From Rhinopomastus cyanomelas (Eukaryota > Chordata > Aves > Bucerotiformes > Rhinopomastidae), in assembly GCA_013400115.1 (NCBI GenBank), contig VXBP01002355.1, forward strand, positions 62,001 to 126,000: 64,000 nucleotides of DNA, in the 5' to 3' direction. Positions 51,086 to 62,794 of the stretch are shown one piece after another. Every line of letters begins with the position of its first letter. The stretch's first letter is position 1. The translations under genes were made by a program, and so were the position numbers. Below the pieces are notes generated by a model that was not told the DNA's origin, did not search any database, and worked only from the letters and a program-made list of their open reading frames with translations.

Positions 51086-53527
51086 GGGTAGTGTACTGTG
51101 TTGATTTATTTTGAAAGCTGGTGGCCCAAAAGAGAGTGCACTTTTTTAGAAGTGTGATAAAGAGAAACATAAAGGCAAGTATTTGGAGTTCTAATAAAAT
51201 ATTCACTCACTAAATATATAAATGTTATTTCTTTATGACTCCAAGTTACAGCAAACTGAGGACTCCCTGATCTAGATGGTTCTTCTGAAACTGGTTTATT
51301 TTAAGAAGGGGAACATCCCAAAATATAAATTGTATCCTGCTACTTGACAAAGTTATAAAAAGACAACTATGGGCTGAGGATGAACCAGATGAAAAGGTGA
51401 GAAAGGTTAGAGGAATGCATACTGCTCTTTGAAGTTCCTTTGGAACTCTTTCAAGTTTCTGGGATACAGAATTACACTGATATGTTCGTGTGCAGTTTTT
51501 TCTGATACAGTGAAGAGGGGGTTGCAGTGGAGATAGAAATTTGAAAAAAACCTCCTTTTTTTCCCTGTTGTTCAACACATTGCAAGTAGGCCTCATGTTT
51601 TGTTTTATTTTGTGGTGGAACTAACAGAGTGGAGCACCAAGGAGGAGTAGAATAGGAGATTATAATCACAGTACCTTCAAATCTTCAGCAGTTGGATGAC
51701 ATTTGGTTTCTGCACTGAGAATGCAGGGCTTCCTGTATCTTGGTTTGTAGATGGTAAAGTGTCCACGCTCCACTGCTGATCACCACTGGCTCAAAACAGA
51801 TATAATTTAATTTTTTTAATAGCTTTCCTAAAGCAAGTTCCACATCTCGAATCTGCGGCTGCGACTGGTCTTTATTTAAATGTTTATCTATACTCACGTC
51901 AGAGTGGTAAAGAGTGATCTGCTGTAAAATCAAAGCTATCCTCTATGCCTCCTTTTCACTTTCCACTGAAAAGTCTATTTCAATTGTACAAATATATTTT
52001 AAAACAAAAATAGTATGCCTTTGCTGGATGTTTCTAGACTATTTGTTAAATTTATAACCAAGGAAGTGCTTGAGAAACATTGGATGTTCAGTAAACGGAA
52101 CTTTGCAAGCTGAAGGACTGTGAAAGAACTTTATTTGGGCATCTGAAGTGTCTGTGGCAAGTCTGGTTCTGTGTCTAATTGGTAATTGCAGGACTTCAGC
52201 TGAGATAGGATAAATTTCTGAAACCTTAACTTCTGGGCGAGTCTGAGGGAGTAAATGTTAGGCAAGTATGATTAGGAGTACAGTTCATCTGTCCTTTGAA
52301 GAATAATGACGTTAAAGTGTTATTACATTTTGAAAGGTATGTAAGTAGTGTTTTAAATGCAAATCTCAACATTGCTGATTTAAGATACAACTAGAGCAGT
52401 TAACTGTTAAATCCTTTGTGCTGCTGCTTTTCTGGATGAATTTAATGTCAAACTAAAGGGTTCCCTTTCCATTTCCCCTTGCATATTCCTTGTTGACTAG
52501 TACCTGAGGAGAGAGTGGGGCTTTTATGTGTTCAGTGGTATGGAGCTGTTAAAAGATTGTCTCAATGTTACAAAATTCTAAACCTAATAGGAAATAGCCG
52601 CCTGCCTATTTTTCAAAAGTTAGTAGAACATCATCTGGTGACACTCCAAGGCATATACCTTGCAATAATCCTACAGCAAGATAGGATAGCAATTCCGCCC
52701 CCCCGCATTGTGTCATCCTGTAGTATCATTTGCTGGGTTTTATCCTAATTAGGCATAATTTGTTTCTATCGCCTTGTCTGCTCAGGAATGTGTATATTCC
52801 CTTTGAAACTGCCTGGTATCTCATTCTGGTTTCAGTGACAGGTTGGAAACTGCTTTTACTTAATTGATGTGTATTTGTTCAAAATAAAACCTCTGATGCC
52901 AGTACTGAACTCACAGTGAGAGACTAGCTGCGTCTGAACTTCTGACACCTTCATTTGTTTATCCAGTGTAAAGGAGAATTCTAATATTACAGAGCTAATA
53001 TATCTGCGATTGCATCAGACAGTGCTAAAATACATAGTGATTTTGTGTGGGGGTTTTATAGCCAGTCTGTCATTTGCTTGGTGCTATGCGTTGTTGATTT
53101 TAGCATTAGTGAAAATGCCTGTGGTAACTCTGAGATAACACTTTTATTCTTTATTTCTCTGGGAGCGATAAGGCTGTGCTGTGCATCTTTCATCTTGGAG
53201 CATGTGAAGTTACCAAGCTGGGAAACTCTGCAGAGTATTTGCTTATTTGTGCCAAGTATGTACCACAGGTTTAAGTCAAGGGCTGTGACCTGATGTGTAA
53301 AGTGGGGCAAGTGGTCTAGACTGTGGTTTATCCAGACCTATGTCTGTAGTACTTGTCTGTTTGCAATTTCCTTTGAAACTTATCTTGACTTACGTGAAAG
53401 TGTTACTGTAGCTTTTGTGTGCAGTCCTAATGAGAAGTTGTGTACTTGGAAAACAGACTTTTTCCAAGGCGGATGGAGCTGAGTTGTTTGCTAGATATGT
53501 TGTCCTATTAAAATATAGTTAAGTAAA

Positions 53528-53910
53528 TCATAGAGTGATTTAGGTTGAAAGTGACCTCCGAGTTCCAACCTCCCTGCCATAGGCAGGGACACCTCTTACT
53601 AGACCAGGCTAGCCAGAGCCTCATCCAACTTGTCCCTAAACACTTACAGAGAGGGAACATCTACCACCCTCACAGTGAGGAATTTCTTCCTAAGAGCTGA
53701 TCTAAATGTACTCTATCTTTCAGTTTGAAACCATTTCCCTTGTCCTGTCACTAGAGTCCCTTCTAAAAAGTCCCTCTCTAGCTTTCCTGCAGGCCGTCTT
53801 TATATACTGGAAGACCATCTTGGAGATGGTCTATAAGATCATCTTGGAGCCTTTTTTTCTCCTGGCTGAACAGTCATGAGTCCCTCAGCCTGTCTTTCTA
53901 GGAGCAGGAA
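53528..53910 (-). mobile_element. CR1 LINE 3' fragment (older type)
   Basis: On plus: ATCATAGAGTGATTTAGGTT, AGTTCCAACCTCCCTGCCAT, CCATTTCCCTTGTCCTGTCA and CTCCTGGCTGAACAGTCATG, the normal order of a reversed CR1 3' UTR and ORF2 C-terminus. A short repeat of ACCATCTTGGAGATGGTCTA near 53813 marks a local rearrangement. Confidence 0.85.
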
Positions 53911-54190
53911 CAAATATTTTCAGAGAAGGGGAATTGGCTCTACTTTGAAGTAAAGTTTTCATTTTTACAGGTAATGGTCAGTATATACGACAAATTACTT
54001 ACAACTTTAGACATCTTTACAGATTACAAGTTCTTTTTTTTCCTACACCTAAACTCCCTTGATTAAAATTCTGTGCTTTGAACATGTTATTAAGGTTGTT
54101 AGAATAACATAAAGAGGGTTCATGTACCTACTAAAATTTGTGACATGTAGAGACAAGTTGAATTTTGTGAAATGCATCCTGTTTTGCTTT

Positions 54191-54373
54191 TCACAGAATC
54201 ACAGAATGTTACAGGTTGGAAGGGACCTCGAAATATCATCTAAGTCCAACTCCCCCTGTTGGAGCAGGGTAAGTCTACAGTACTGTCTCAAGATATGCTG
54301 TCCTGCATGGGGCTCAGACCCATGACCCCAGGAATTCAGAGTCCCATGCTCTACCGACTGAGCCAGCCAGACC
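54191..54373 (-). mobile_element. tRNA-Lys-like SINE with CR1-type tail, copy 1
   Basis: The minus strand reads GTCTGGCTGGCTCAGTCGG then TAGAGCATGGGACTC, a tRNA-Lys-like head. It has a good A box (TGGCTCAGTCGG) and a degenerate B box (GGTCTGAGCCCC); the anticodon position reads CTG. A linker follows, then a CR1-like 3' end: TTGGACTTAGATGATATTTC, GAGGTCCCTTCCAACC, ending in ATTCTGTGATTCTGTGA. The head-linker-tail layout is that of a SINE using CR1 machinery for its reverse transcription. It lacks about 15 linker bases present in copy 2. No clear target duplication is seen. Confidence 0.85.
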
Positions 54374-54417
54374 TTCTTGCAGCTTTTTCCTTTGTGGTCT
54401 AAAATACGGTATAAATG

Positions 54418-54475
54418 TATTTGAGATGGACTAGACAATCTCCAGATGTCCCTTCCACCTCTTAGCATTCTGTGT
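54418..54475 (+). mobile_element. CR1 3' terminal stub
   Basis: TATTTGAGATGGACTAGACA then ATCTCCAGATGTCCCTTCC and CATTCTGTG, a plus-oriented CR1 end lying just beside SINE copy 1, which points the other way. Confidence 0.7.
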
Positions 54476-57400
54476 TTAGCCAGATTTGGTGCCATGGAAG
54501 AAATTGCAAATGAACAAACACACAGGAATTTTCAGCCACATTCTCATGAAAGTGTGAATAGAAACAGCAATAAGATTACACAACGGTTATGCTGGAACAT
54601 GTAAATTCTTACTCCACAACCTAGTTTTGCCTAGTGGTTGTAGGGTTTGGGTCTTTTAAAATAGCACATTTTGAGTGTTGCTGAATACTACTGCTCTTCC
54701 CAGTGACTTTTCTCTGCAAAAATCGTAGTGATGGTGATGTTCCTACCCAATCAAGTAAATTTGTGGCTCTTGCTTTTAAAAGAGTGATGAAAGGGCTTCT
54801 TGGGGGAGCAATTTCTTCTGCCCCACTTCTTTATGTGTACTTATTGAAGCTTAATTTGTTTTTGGAATTCTTTTTGTCAGTTAGGATTTCTAGGCAAAAA
54901 GGCTGCATGTCAGGGGTGCGAATGTATACTGTCAACTGAAACAATCGCTTGCATCTCCAAGTACAAGATCCTTTGAACCTGTACTTTAAGAAAGGCAACT
55001 TTGCCATCAACTCTGAATCTGTATTATGTTCAAAGTGATTGTTTGGGTAGGTAAAGACATATTGTCTTGGGGCAGGACACTCAACTTTCTGCATGCACTT
55101 GCTGTGTACTATGCAATACTGTCACATGGGCCTGCTTTGCTGTCTGTGCTGTTTTTCTCAATTTGTTATGTGACACTTCAATCTTTATTTGAAAACCTAA
55201 AAGAACGACTGTGCTGGGATACCTTCCATAGTATGTGGTTTGTTCTGATTCTCAGGCTTTCAGTGTACAGAAATTCCAAATTTCTTTAGTGGATTACTAA
55301 AGCATGAAGAAGGATCCTGTGGAACGGAAGTGTTAAACAGTTGAAATAAATTTTGCTGAAGCATTGAGTAGTAAATTATTGTAGATAGGAGGATGCAGTT
55401 CAAGACAGCAATCTGACAAGGAGTAAAGACCTCTCTGCCATGTTGTGGATATTGCAGTGTTTGAAATTGAACTGTTAACACATTTGAAGTCATTTCAGTA
55501 AACAGTAGAATGATATGGATGTGAATAATAACCTGAGAATTCTAGAGGGCATTTTTATAATTACTGCTCAAATGACTAGGAAAATTGGGGGATGCAGCAA
55601 AGCACACAAACCCTGTAAGTCTTGTAGTTAGGCTGGTGTGGACAGTCATCAACCCTGCAGTAAACAAGGCCCAATACACAGGCATTTAAAAGGTAAACAT
55701 TATTTGTTTAAGTTTAAGAGTGTTACAGGTTTTCTTTTTACCTCCTTAATACATAATCCCCAGGTGCTTCCTTTTTTAACTATCTGCTTATTTAAGGAAA
55801 GACTTGAGCGAACTGAAGTTTGAGGTTTACTGAAGAGTTGTCAATTGGCTACACTACGGTGTTAGATAAATTAACAGTGCTGTGGTCTAGAAGATCAACT
55901 GCTTGTAGCAGAACAAATTATCGTAGTCACCTGGACTAGGCATTTTGGTTCTTGCTTATGTTGTTTGCTTGTCTGGTGGTTTTTGTGCCTCAATTGCTAG
56001 TTAAGGCTTTCAAAGATCGAAAATGAGGCATGGACCTCTGTGTGCTGCAGGTATTTTGTGTCCTTTCGTTGCTTGATACTTGCTGAAAAGTTGTACGGTA
56101 TCTTCTTTCTCATCAAGGTTGTTGTGCTCAATGTGGATAGTAGTTGAAAGATGTATGAGGAGTATTTAAAAAAATACAATGCAAAAAACCAGTACTGTTC
56201 CCATATAATAAAATCTTTGGTTTTTTTATTATTAGCAATTTGGCAGCTGTACTGCATAGGTAAGCAGCTCCAGCCAGCTGCCAAAGCCCTGAGAAACACT
56301 TGCATTGCAAGGATCTAGTGCTGATGGGGGATAGTACTGCCACAAGCCATGTCCTCTGCTGTCATTGCTTATTGAGGCAGGTTTCTAGCAGGTAGTTTGT
56401 GAATAAGCTCTCAGAAATGGCTATTTTTTAATACTTTGTTTGAAAAGCATTTCAAAATGACCGGTAGTAGAACTTTTATCTGATGCTTTCTTTTTCCTTA
56501 GGATCCATCTGTTAGACATATAGTGATGTTTGAAGCGATTTTGCACTCATGATAAGCGCTGCAGCATTCAGACATGGTGAAAGGTTTCATGTGGACTTGA
56601 TGATCGTTGTATACTGATGGGTATATTTTGATTTAATGAAACACTGTATAAGGACTTAGTATTTGGCTTCAAGCATATGATGATTGGATATTTGCAAAAA
56701 TGTTTAGGGAGAGTAAGCTTAAAGGAAGACATTGCTTCTCAGCATTTAGACCAGTGCATGGAATTAATCTCTCTGCAGATGTTTTACGAAAAGCAAGCTG
56801 TATTGTAAGCAGAGGAACTCGTGAAACCTGATTATGTTCTTTCCTGTAGATGTATTCTTTGTGTAGTTCTTTGATTGCAAGCTCTGATTGGAGGTATCCC
56901 ACTGCATTTGATCTGACATAGGCATGGTTACATCTAGACAGAAGTACATATGTTGGGACATAGCCTGGAAACCTAGTCCCACAGTCACCTGGACTGTAAT
57001 CCTGGAAATTGGGGATATTAAATTGGAAGAAAGTGGGCAGAGAATCTATATTGTGATTAACAGTCTTCTAAATATATTTTTTTAAATGATAAGTAAAAAT
57101 ATCCATGTTTACTGTTCTGTTTCAGAGAAACAAACCAGGGCATTACTGTATTTCAGTTCTGCTTATCTGTTTGTGATATATTTGATTTTCATGTGAAGAC
57201 GTCTTTAAGATTCTTTCAGAGACCAAAATGATTGATGATATAATATGATAGGGGCAGTATTCAGCTGACACTTGTCAGTTTGAGTGGTCTCATTCTCAGC
57301 TGATTTTGTGAAAGAGAAATGGGACTGAAATTTTGATTCAGTTAAAACTGTTTTGTGCTAGTCAGTGGTACTGTGCAGCTGTTTCTGATACTTTGCTGTG

Positions 57401-57845
57401 AACCACAGTAGAAAGGCTTAAAAGCAGTGAAAAATCTCATTAAAGGTCACATAACAAGAAAAGCTTCTACAGCATCAGTGAAATGTGAATTTGCCTCCTT
57501 TTCTTTTTTTGGACATTGAAAAGCTGGATGATCTAATTTAAAGTAGCTTCAATACTGAAGGATGCCTCTTGTTGAAAAGCACAGTCTCTGGATGACGTAA
57601 AGAGTAAAAATGAATTTGGTACAGAATGTGTACGAAGTGAATACTGACTTTGGTCCTCCATACAGATGTTGAAGTATGTGAGAGCAACAACAGGCAGCTG
57701 CTGCATTTTAATAGAAGTCATGGCTTTTATCATGGAGCTAGAGTTCTTGCTGTTCATTAATGTTGAAATTGATCTCTATCCCAGAAAACCTTTAAAAATA
57801 ATTGCAAATGGAATTTGTGTGATTTACTGAATAAAACTTGAAAAA

Positions 57846-58020
57846 GGCAGCATAGACTGGGATTTGTGGGCAAACACTAGAACAGGTTGCCTTGAGTGTC
57901 AGCATGACTCATAGCAACCTGGTCTGATTTCAGAAGTTGTTCTGAATAGGGTAGATATCTTGGACCAGATGACTTCCAAAGGTTCCTTCCAATGGAACAC
58001 TGGAACAAGATTATTATGTG
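57846..58020 (+). mobile_element. Old CR1 3' fragment
   Basis: AACAGGTTGCCTTGAGTGTC, then GGACCAGATGACTTCCAAAG and GTTCCTTCCAATGG, matches a strongly diverged CR1 3' end in plus orientation. Confidence 0.55.
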
Positions 58021-58433
58021 ATTGACTGTTGGTTTTTTTTGTTTTTTTAAACAAAAAGAGGTGAGGGAGAAGTCTTTTTCTAGGGAAGACTGGCCTGTTA
58101 TTACAGGAACCCAGTATGTCAGGATTTAATTGACCTTTCATTACTTCCTAGGCATATGCGGGTAAGTGTAGCTTTATTAGGGTTAGATAATAAGTATTCT
58201 CTTTTGGGGAAGAAAGTCCCCTAGCTTCAGAGAAGTAATATGTTGATATACACTGTTTAAATTCAAGGAAGGCACTTATTGCCAAATGCTGACATTAAGT
58301 CAATAATCCCAAACTCTCACACCTTTAATGTTGATGATCGGGTAGCTGCTGGCCAAGGAGACTAAAATGTGCTCTAATGGAATGGGAATTACAAGCATAG
58401 TGGGAGGTTGCTAGTGGTGTTTTGCATCTAGTT

Positions 58434-58434
58434 N
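58434..58434. other. Single ambiguous base
   Basis: One N in otherwise unremarkable intron sequence (CATCTAGTTNGAAAAC). No repeat boundary is evident here, in contrast to the N at 21779. Confidence 0.95.
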
Positions 58435-60186
58435 GAAAACAACTCTCCTGAATGGCACCTTGCTGTACTTCATAGATCATAACAGCTTTTATTCACCACT
58501 GTGATTGTTTTTTTTTAAATTGCTACCTGTGGATGAATAGTTGAAAGAATTGGCCTGCTGGCTGAGTATTTGGTTTGATTTGGGGCTATCTCGAAGTTGC
58601 CTTTAAATTACATGGCATTCCTGATGATCCTAGCATTTTCTGACCTTTTTTTTTTTTGTACTGCATGGTTTGTTGTGATTCTTAGATTCTTCACATTTAA
58701 AGAACAGCAATTTTATCTCTGATATTTTTCTTATTTAAAGGAAGAGTATGTAATTTGAAGTTAAGATATGCAGAGGTGGTGCTTTTAAAAATTATTAAGA
58801 TGTTTGTTTTACATTATTCTTCCACTGGAAGCCATAAATTCAGTAATGAATAATTACTAACAGTAGCTGACAGACTGGAAGCGGTTTAATTTACAAGAGA
58901 CACATGTGTCATGCGGAAATCTCCAAGTGTCATCCAGAACAGGGCTGTACAAAATCAATGCCATTGAAAATACCACTATAGCAGTAGTGTTACAGATACT
59001 TTTCCAGAGGTGGATGTTTTCTTGGACTGTCACTAGCAAGACAGAAGAGAGAAAGAATGTTGTGAGACAGTGACAGTTTAAGGTAGCTGAAATATGTGAA
59101 TGAACAGCTTTTTTTCAGAGGTTGTAATGTTGATAATGTAAAGTCTGTATAAAATGTTCTGTTCTTCTGTTTTGTCAGAACTTTGGAGAATATAAAGGAC
59201 TTTTAATTATTTTTTAGTCAGGTCTAGAATGTGAAAGAATCGGATTCTGGTCCCTTTCCTCTCTCAGAATGATGTGGTGACACTGAAAAGCCATCTTCGT
59301 GAGTGATTGAGATGGAAGAGGACATGGGCATCCCAGGTCTGTTTCCTGATCTGTTGTAACCCAAGTTGATGAAAATTCTGGGTTTGGTTTTTTGAATACT
59401 TACAAAATTTTCTGTGGGGTAAAAGCAGAAAAATTAATAAAAAGAAATCATGCTGTAGCAATTCCTGTGAACTGTAGTTGTGCTCTAGATAGGATTGTGA
59501 GCATTTGATCTTTTCTCCTTTAATTCAGAAAGTAGTTTAAACTAATAAGGAGTGGGTTTTAGCTTGTTCCAATATATCACCCCATCTGTATGAATAGTAT
59601 GTAATAAGTACAAGGTAGATACTGGTGATTACAACAGGAGAATACAACTTTTTTCAATACCCTGAAGTCCACAATATGTTTTAGCTTCTTGATAGCTTAG
59701 CAACACAAGCAATTGCTAGCGACTGGCCAGAGGAGCATGATTTGTTCTGTACTGTTTCTGTTCATTCTGCTGCTTGGGTCACAAAAACATGCTTAGTCAG
59801 GCCTTCCTTTGCAGATCCCCAAAAACTAAGTTCAGACGGCCTGAGCTGGATTTTGGGCCACTTTTGGAAATCACTTTTGCCCTTTTACAGTCTTTTTCTG
59901 AGAAATGTAGCAGCTGGAGGAAGCAGAAGAGATGGAAACAAATATTGAAAGGTCAGGGTTAGGGTGCTTTAGTCCTTGTATTGTCTTAGTATGGAGTTTG
60001 CAGGCAGCAGACATCTTCCACACCTCTGAGGTATTTCTCTGACCCTTCTCTACCTATAATGCTCTGCAAGCCATGCTCTTCCTCACTTAGCTCTGCTGAT
60101 AGACTTATCAGTCTTTCTGGCTAATATGTGAGGAGCATCATGCCTCATGGATCATTTTGCCTGTGTCCCCACTGTCTGAGGCAGTT

Positions 60187-60893
60187 CACAGAATCACTGT
60201 TGGAAAAGACCTTTGGGATCATCGAGTCCAACCATCAACCCTACTCTACAAGTTCACCACTAAACCAGATCCCCCAACACTACATCTAAGCAACTTTTAA
60301 ACACATCCAGGGATGGGGACTCAACTACCACCCCAGGCAGCCCATTCACTCTTTCTGTGATGTCTAATCTAAACTCTCTTCACCGTGTTCTGAAGAAGAC
60401 CAGAATCTGCCTTGTGGAAGTCCAGTGTAGTAGTTGTGCTGGCCCCCCCTCCTTGTGTCAGCAAGAACTGAGAACTGTAATGTTTCATGATCACTTTGTC
60501 CAAAACAGCCTCCAACCATTACATTCCCAACAAGATCTTCTCTGTTAACAAGTAGCAAGTCAAGGACTGCATTTCCCCTTGTTGCCTCCCTAACCATCTG
60601 TCAGGAAGTTACCTCTCACACAGTTGAGAAACCTCCTGGACTGTTCCCTCACTGCTGCTATATTGTATTTTCAGCATATGTCTGGAAAGTTTTAATCTCC
60701 CATGCGAACAAACAGTAGAGACCGAGATACCTCACTCAACTGTCTATACAGTATCTTATCCATCTCTTCATCCTGGTTGGGTAGTCTGTAGCAAATTTCC
60801 ACAGTGATGTCTCTCTTATTACCCTTTGCTTTGATTTTAACCCATAAACTCTCATCCCTGTCATCACCATCATTGCATGCTAAGCATTGAGGC
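60187..60893 (-). mobile_element. CR1 LINE with internal deletion, left part of a SINE-split copy
   Basis: On plus, 60187-60380 is a reversed CR1 3' end (AAGACCTTTGGGATCATCGA, GTCCAACCATCAACCC). At about 60380 it jumps to the endonuclease-RT linker (minus-strand frames read DTRRG, then TTTLDFHKADSGLLQ). The endonuclease follows: DLVGNVMVGGCFGQSDHETL and ESLWVKIKAKGNKRDITVEI. The RT core is missing. The same element continues at 61086 beyond the inserted SINE. Confidence 0.88.
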
Positions 60894-61085
60894 ATCTGGC
60901 TGGCTTAGTTGGTAGAGCATAGGATACTGAATTCCTGGGGTCATGGGTTTGAGCCCCATGTAGGACTGCATATGTTGAGACAGTCTGCACATACCAGGTA
61001 CTGTAGGCTTACCCCACTCCAGCAGTGGGGGTTGGACTTAGATGATCTTTCGAGGTCCCTTCCAACCTGTAACATTCTGTGATTC
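60894..61085 (+). mobile_element. tRNA-Lys-like SINE with CR1-type tail, copy 2
   Basis: The plus strand reads ATCTGGCTGGCTTAGTTGG then TAGAGCATAGGATACTG, the tRNA-like head (A box TGGCTTAGTTGG, B box GGTTTGAGCCCC). The linker is CATATGTTGAGACAGTCTGC..., and the CR1-like tail TTGGACTTAGATGATCTTTC, GAGGTCCCTTCCAACC, CATTCTGTGATTC. The extra T in GGACTTAGATGAT and the TAACATTC ending are shared with copy 1 but not with nearby CR1 copies, showing a real SINE family. It is inserted into the endonuclease region of an older CR1: the minus-strand frame RGGGVALYVTENY is cut and resumes after it. Confidence 0.88.
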
Positions 61086-61735
61086 ATAATTCTCTGTAAC
61101 ATAGAGGGCCACTCCACCACCTCTCCTGCCTTGCCTCTTTTGAAAAGTTGGTAACCGTCAATTGCAGCACTCCAGTTATGTGAGTCATCCCACCATGTTT
61201 CTCTGATGGCAACTATATCATAGCTTTCCATGTGCAACAGTGGCTTCCAGTTCCTCCTGTTTGTTGCTCAAGCTGTGTGCATTAGTATAGATACACCTCA
61301 GATGGGCCACCTTTTGGGTGGGAGAAGCCCTAATACATACCTGAGCATACTCTCAACAACCTTTTTGTTCTTCCTGTAATATGGGGTGGCATTGTCTTTT
61401 GCCAGGACACAAGACTGTAAGATCCTAATAATACACTCCTCTCCTGCTGTTTCTCTCCTGTCACATTCAGGTTCCTTTCTAGTGACTCCCTTTTCACTTC
61501 TGCCCCATTTCATACTTGGTTTAAAGATCTGTCAATGAGCCCAGCCAATTCCCTTCCTAAAACCCTTTTCTACCTGTATGATAGGATATTCCCATCTGTT
61601 GCCAGCAAGTCTGGCCTACTGTAAATCAATCCATGGTCAAAAAAACCCAAAGCCCTGCCGATAACACCAGGCTCAGAGCCAGGTATTAATCTGTTGGCAC
61701 ATCCTGTCTAGCCCCTCATCATTCTGCACAACGGG
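61086..61735 (-). mobile_element. CR1 LINE, endonuclease N-terminus and upstream part of the SINE-split copy
   Basis: Minus-strand frames give the endonuclease start (SYDIVAIRETWWDDSHNWSA, IDGYQLFKRGKAG) and, upstream, a Lys/Arg/Glu-rich segment that I take as the 5' region of the element. The left edge (about 61735) is approximate. Together with 60187-60893 it is one old copy interrupted by the SINE. Confidence 0.85.
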
Positions 61736-61820
61736 GGAATGATTCATTCATATATCCTCTGTTACAATCCAGTCACAAGTATTTGGGCCACCGAGAAAGG
61801 ACTTTTATTATGCCATAAGC

Positions 61821-61840
61821 ATAATAATAATAATAATAAA
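61821..61840 (+). repeat. (ATA)n microsatellite
   Basis: ATAATAATAATAATAATAAA, a short trinucleotide run following TTTTATTATG. Confidence 0.85.
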
Positions 61841-62794
61841 AAGATACAGTAGAGGTCCTTTGGACATCAAGTAACTTCCTAGTCAGGTTTGGGAGAGAAA
61901 GGGATTTTGCTTTCCCAAAGTCAAGAGAAAGGATCAAAAATTGCTCTAGGCTGCGTTTTTCAGCTGGCACAGAGGTTTGCCATATGCTCCATCAACCAGG
62001 TTAATTATTTGGCTGCCAGCAAGGGTCACCAAGCACTGCTGCTTTCTTGCATATCTCGCAGCAGCTGGCTTTAGACAGATAACAGGAAGAACAATCCAAG
62101 CCTGGAAAAACAAGAAGACAACACTGTTAGTTCCTTTGCAAACTCTGTTGGTGTATGTTGCACAAGATTACGCATTTCTTCTGCAGGTTCTAGTCAGATG
62201 AAACCAAATGTCATAAAAATTGAAAGCGGTGGTGTCTGGGTACTCTGGGGTTTTGTGAGTTTCCATTTTGTTGTTGCTATTAGATTTTTTCTGTTCTGAT
62301 TAGAATTTTGAAGGTTCTAGACTGAATGTCTTATAGATGTTGATGCAGAACCACTAACCATGATTGAAATACTATAATGCTAAGAAATGAGTAGTCTTGT
62401 TGCTCCACTAGTACTGGAGACAGCTGCTCTGGTACCAGCTGGTGGATGTCTCTAGTTCTTTAACGGGATCGTGCTATTTATGTACAATTACATAAACTAA
62501 ACTAAAGACCTTGGTACAATTTGTTAATTGTAAATACAAGTGATAAAAATACAGTGACTTTGACATCAAGAAAGCAGTGAGGTGAAGGAGAGAAATTGTG
62601 ATGGGAAAGATGAGATGCTTTTTGTATCTTTGGTATGAAAGCAGAGAAGTTACCAAGAAACACCAGAACTTAAACCCTTTCACCTGGACTTTCAGTAAAG
62701 AACAGAGTTTTCCCACTATTTGCTCAGTGTAAAAACTGATAAAACACAGGAATTGGCTTGGAAGAGGATAAAAATTAATACATACTGAAAGTCA

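Noticed and set aside
54300..54372. A functional tRNA-Lys gene on minus
   Set aside because: The anticodon position and B box are mutated, pairing in the acceptor is poor, and a CR1-type tail follows. The second copy has the same layout, so it is a SINE head.
61760..62210. Possible solo LTR starting TGTTACAATCC with a reversed AATAAA (TTTATTATG)
   Set aside because: I could not find a matching right end or a target duplication, so the LTR-like start alone is insufficient.
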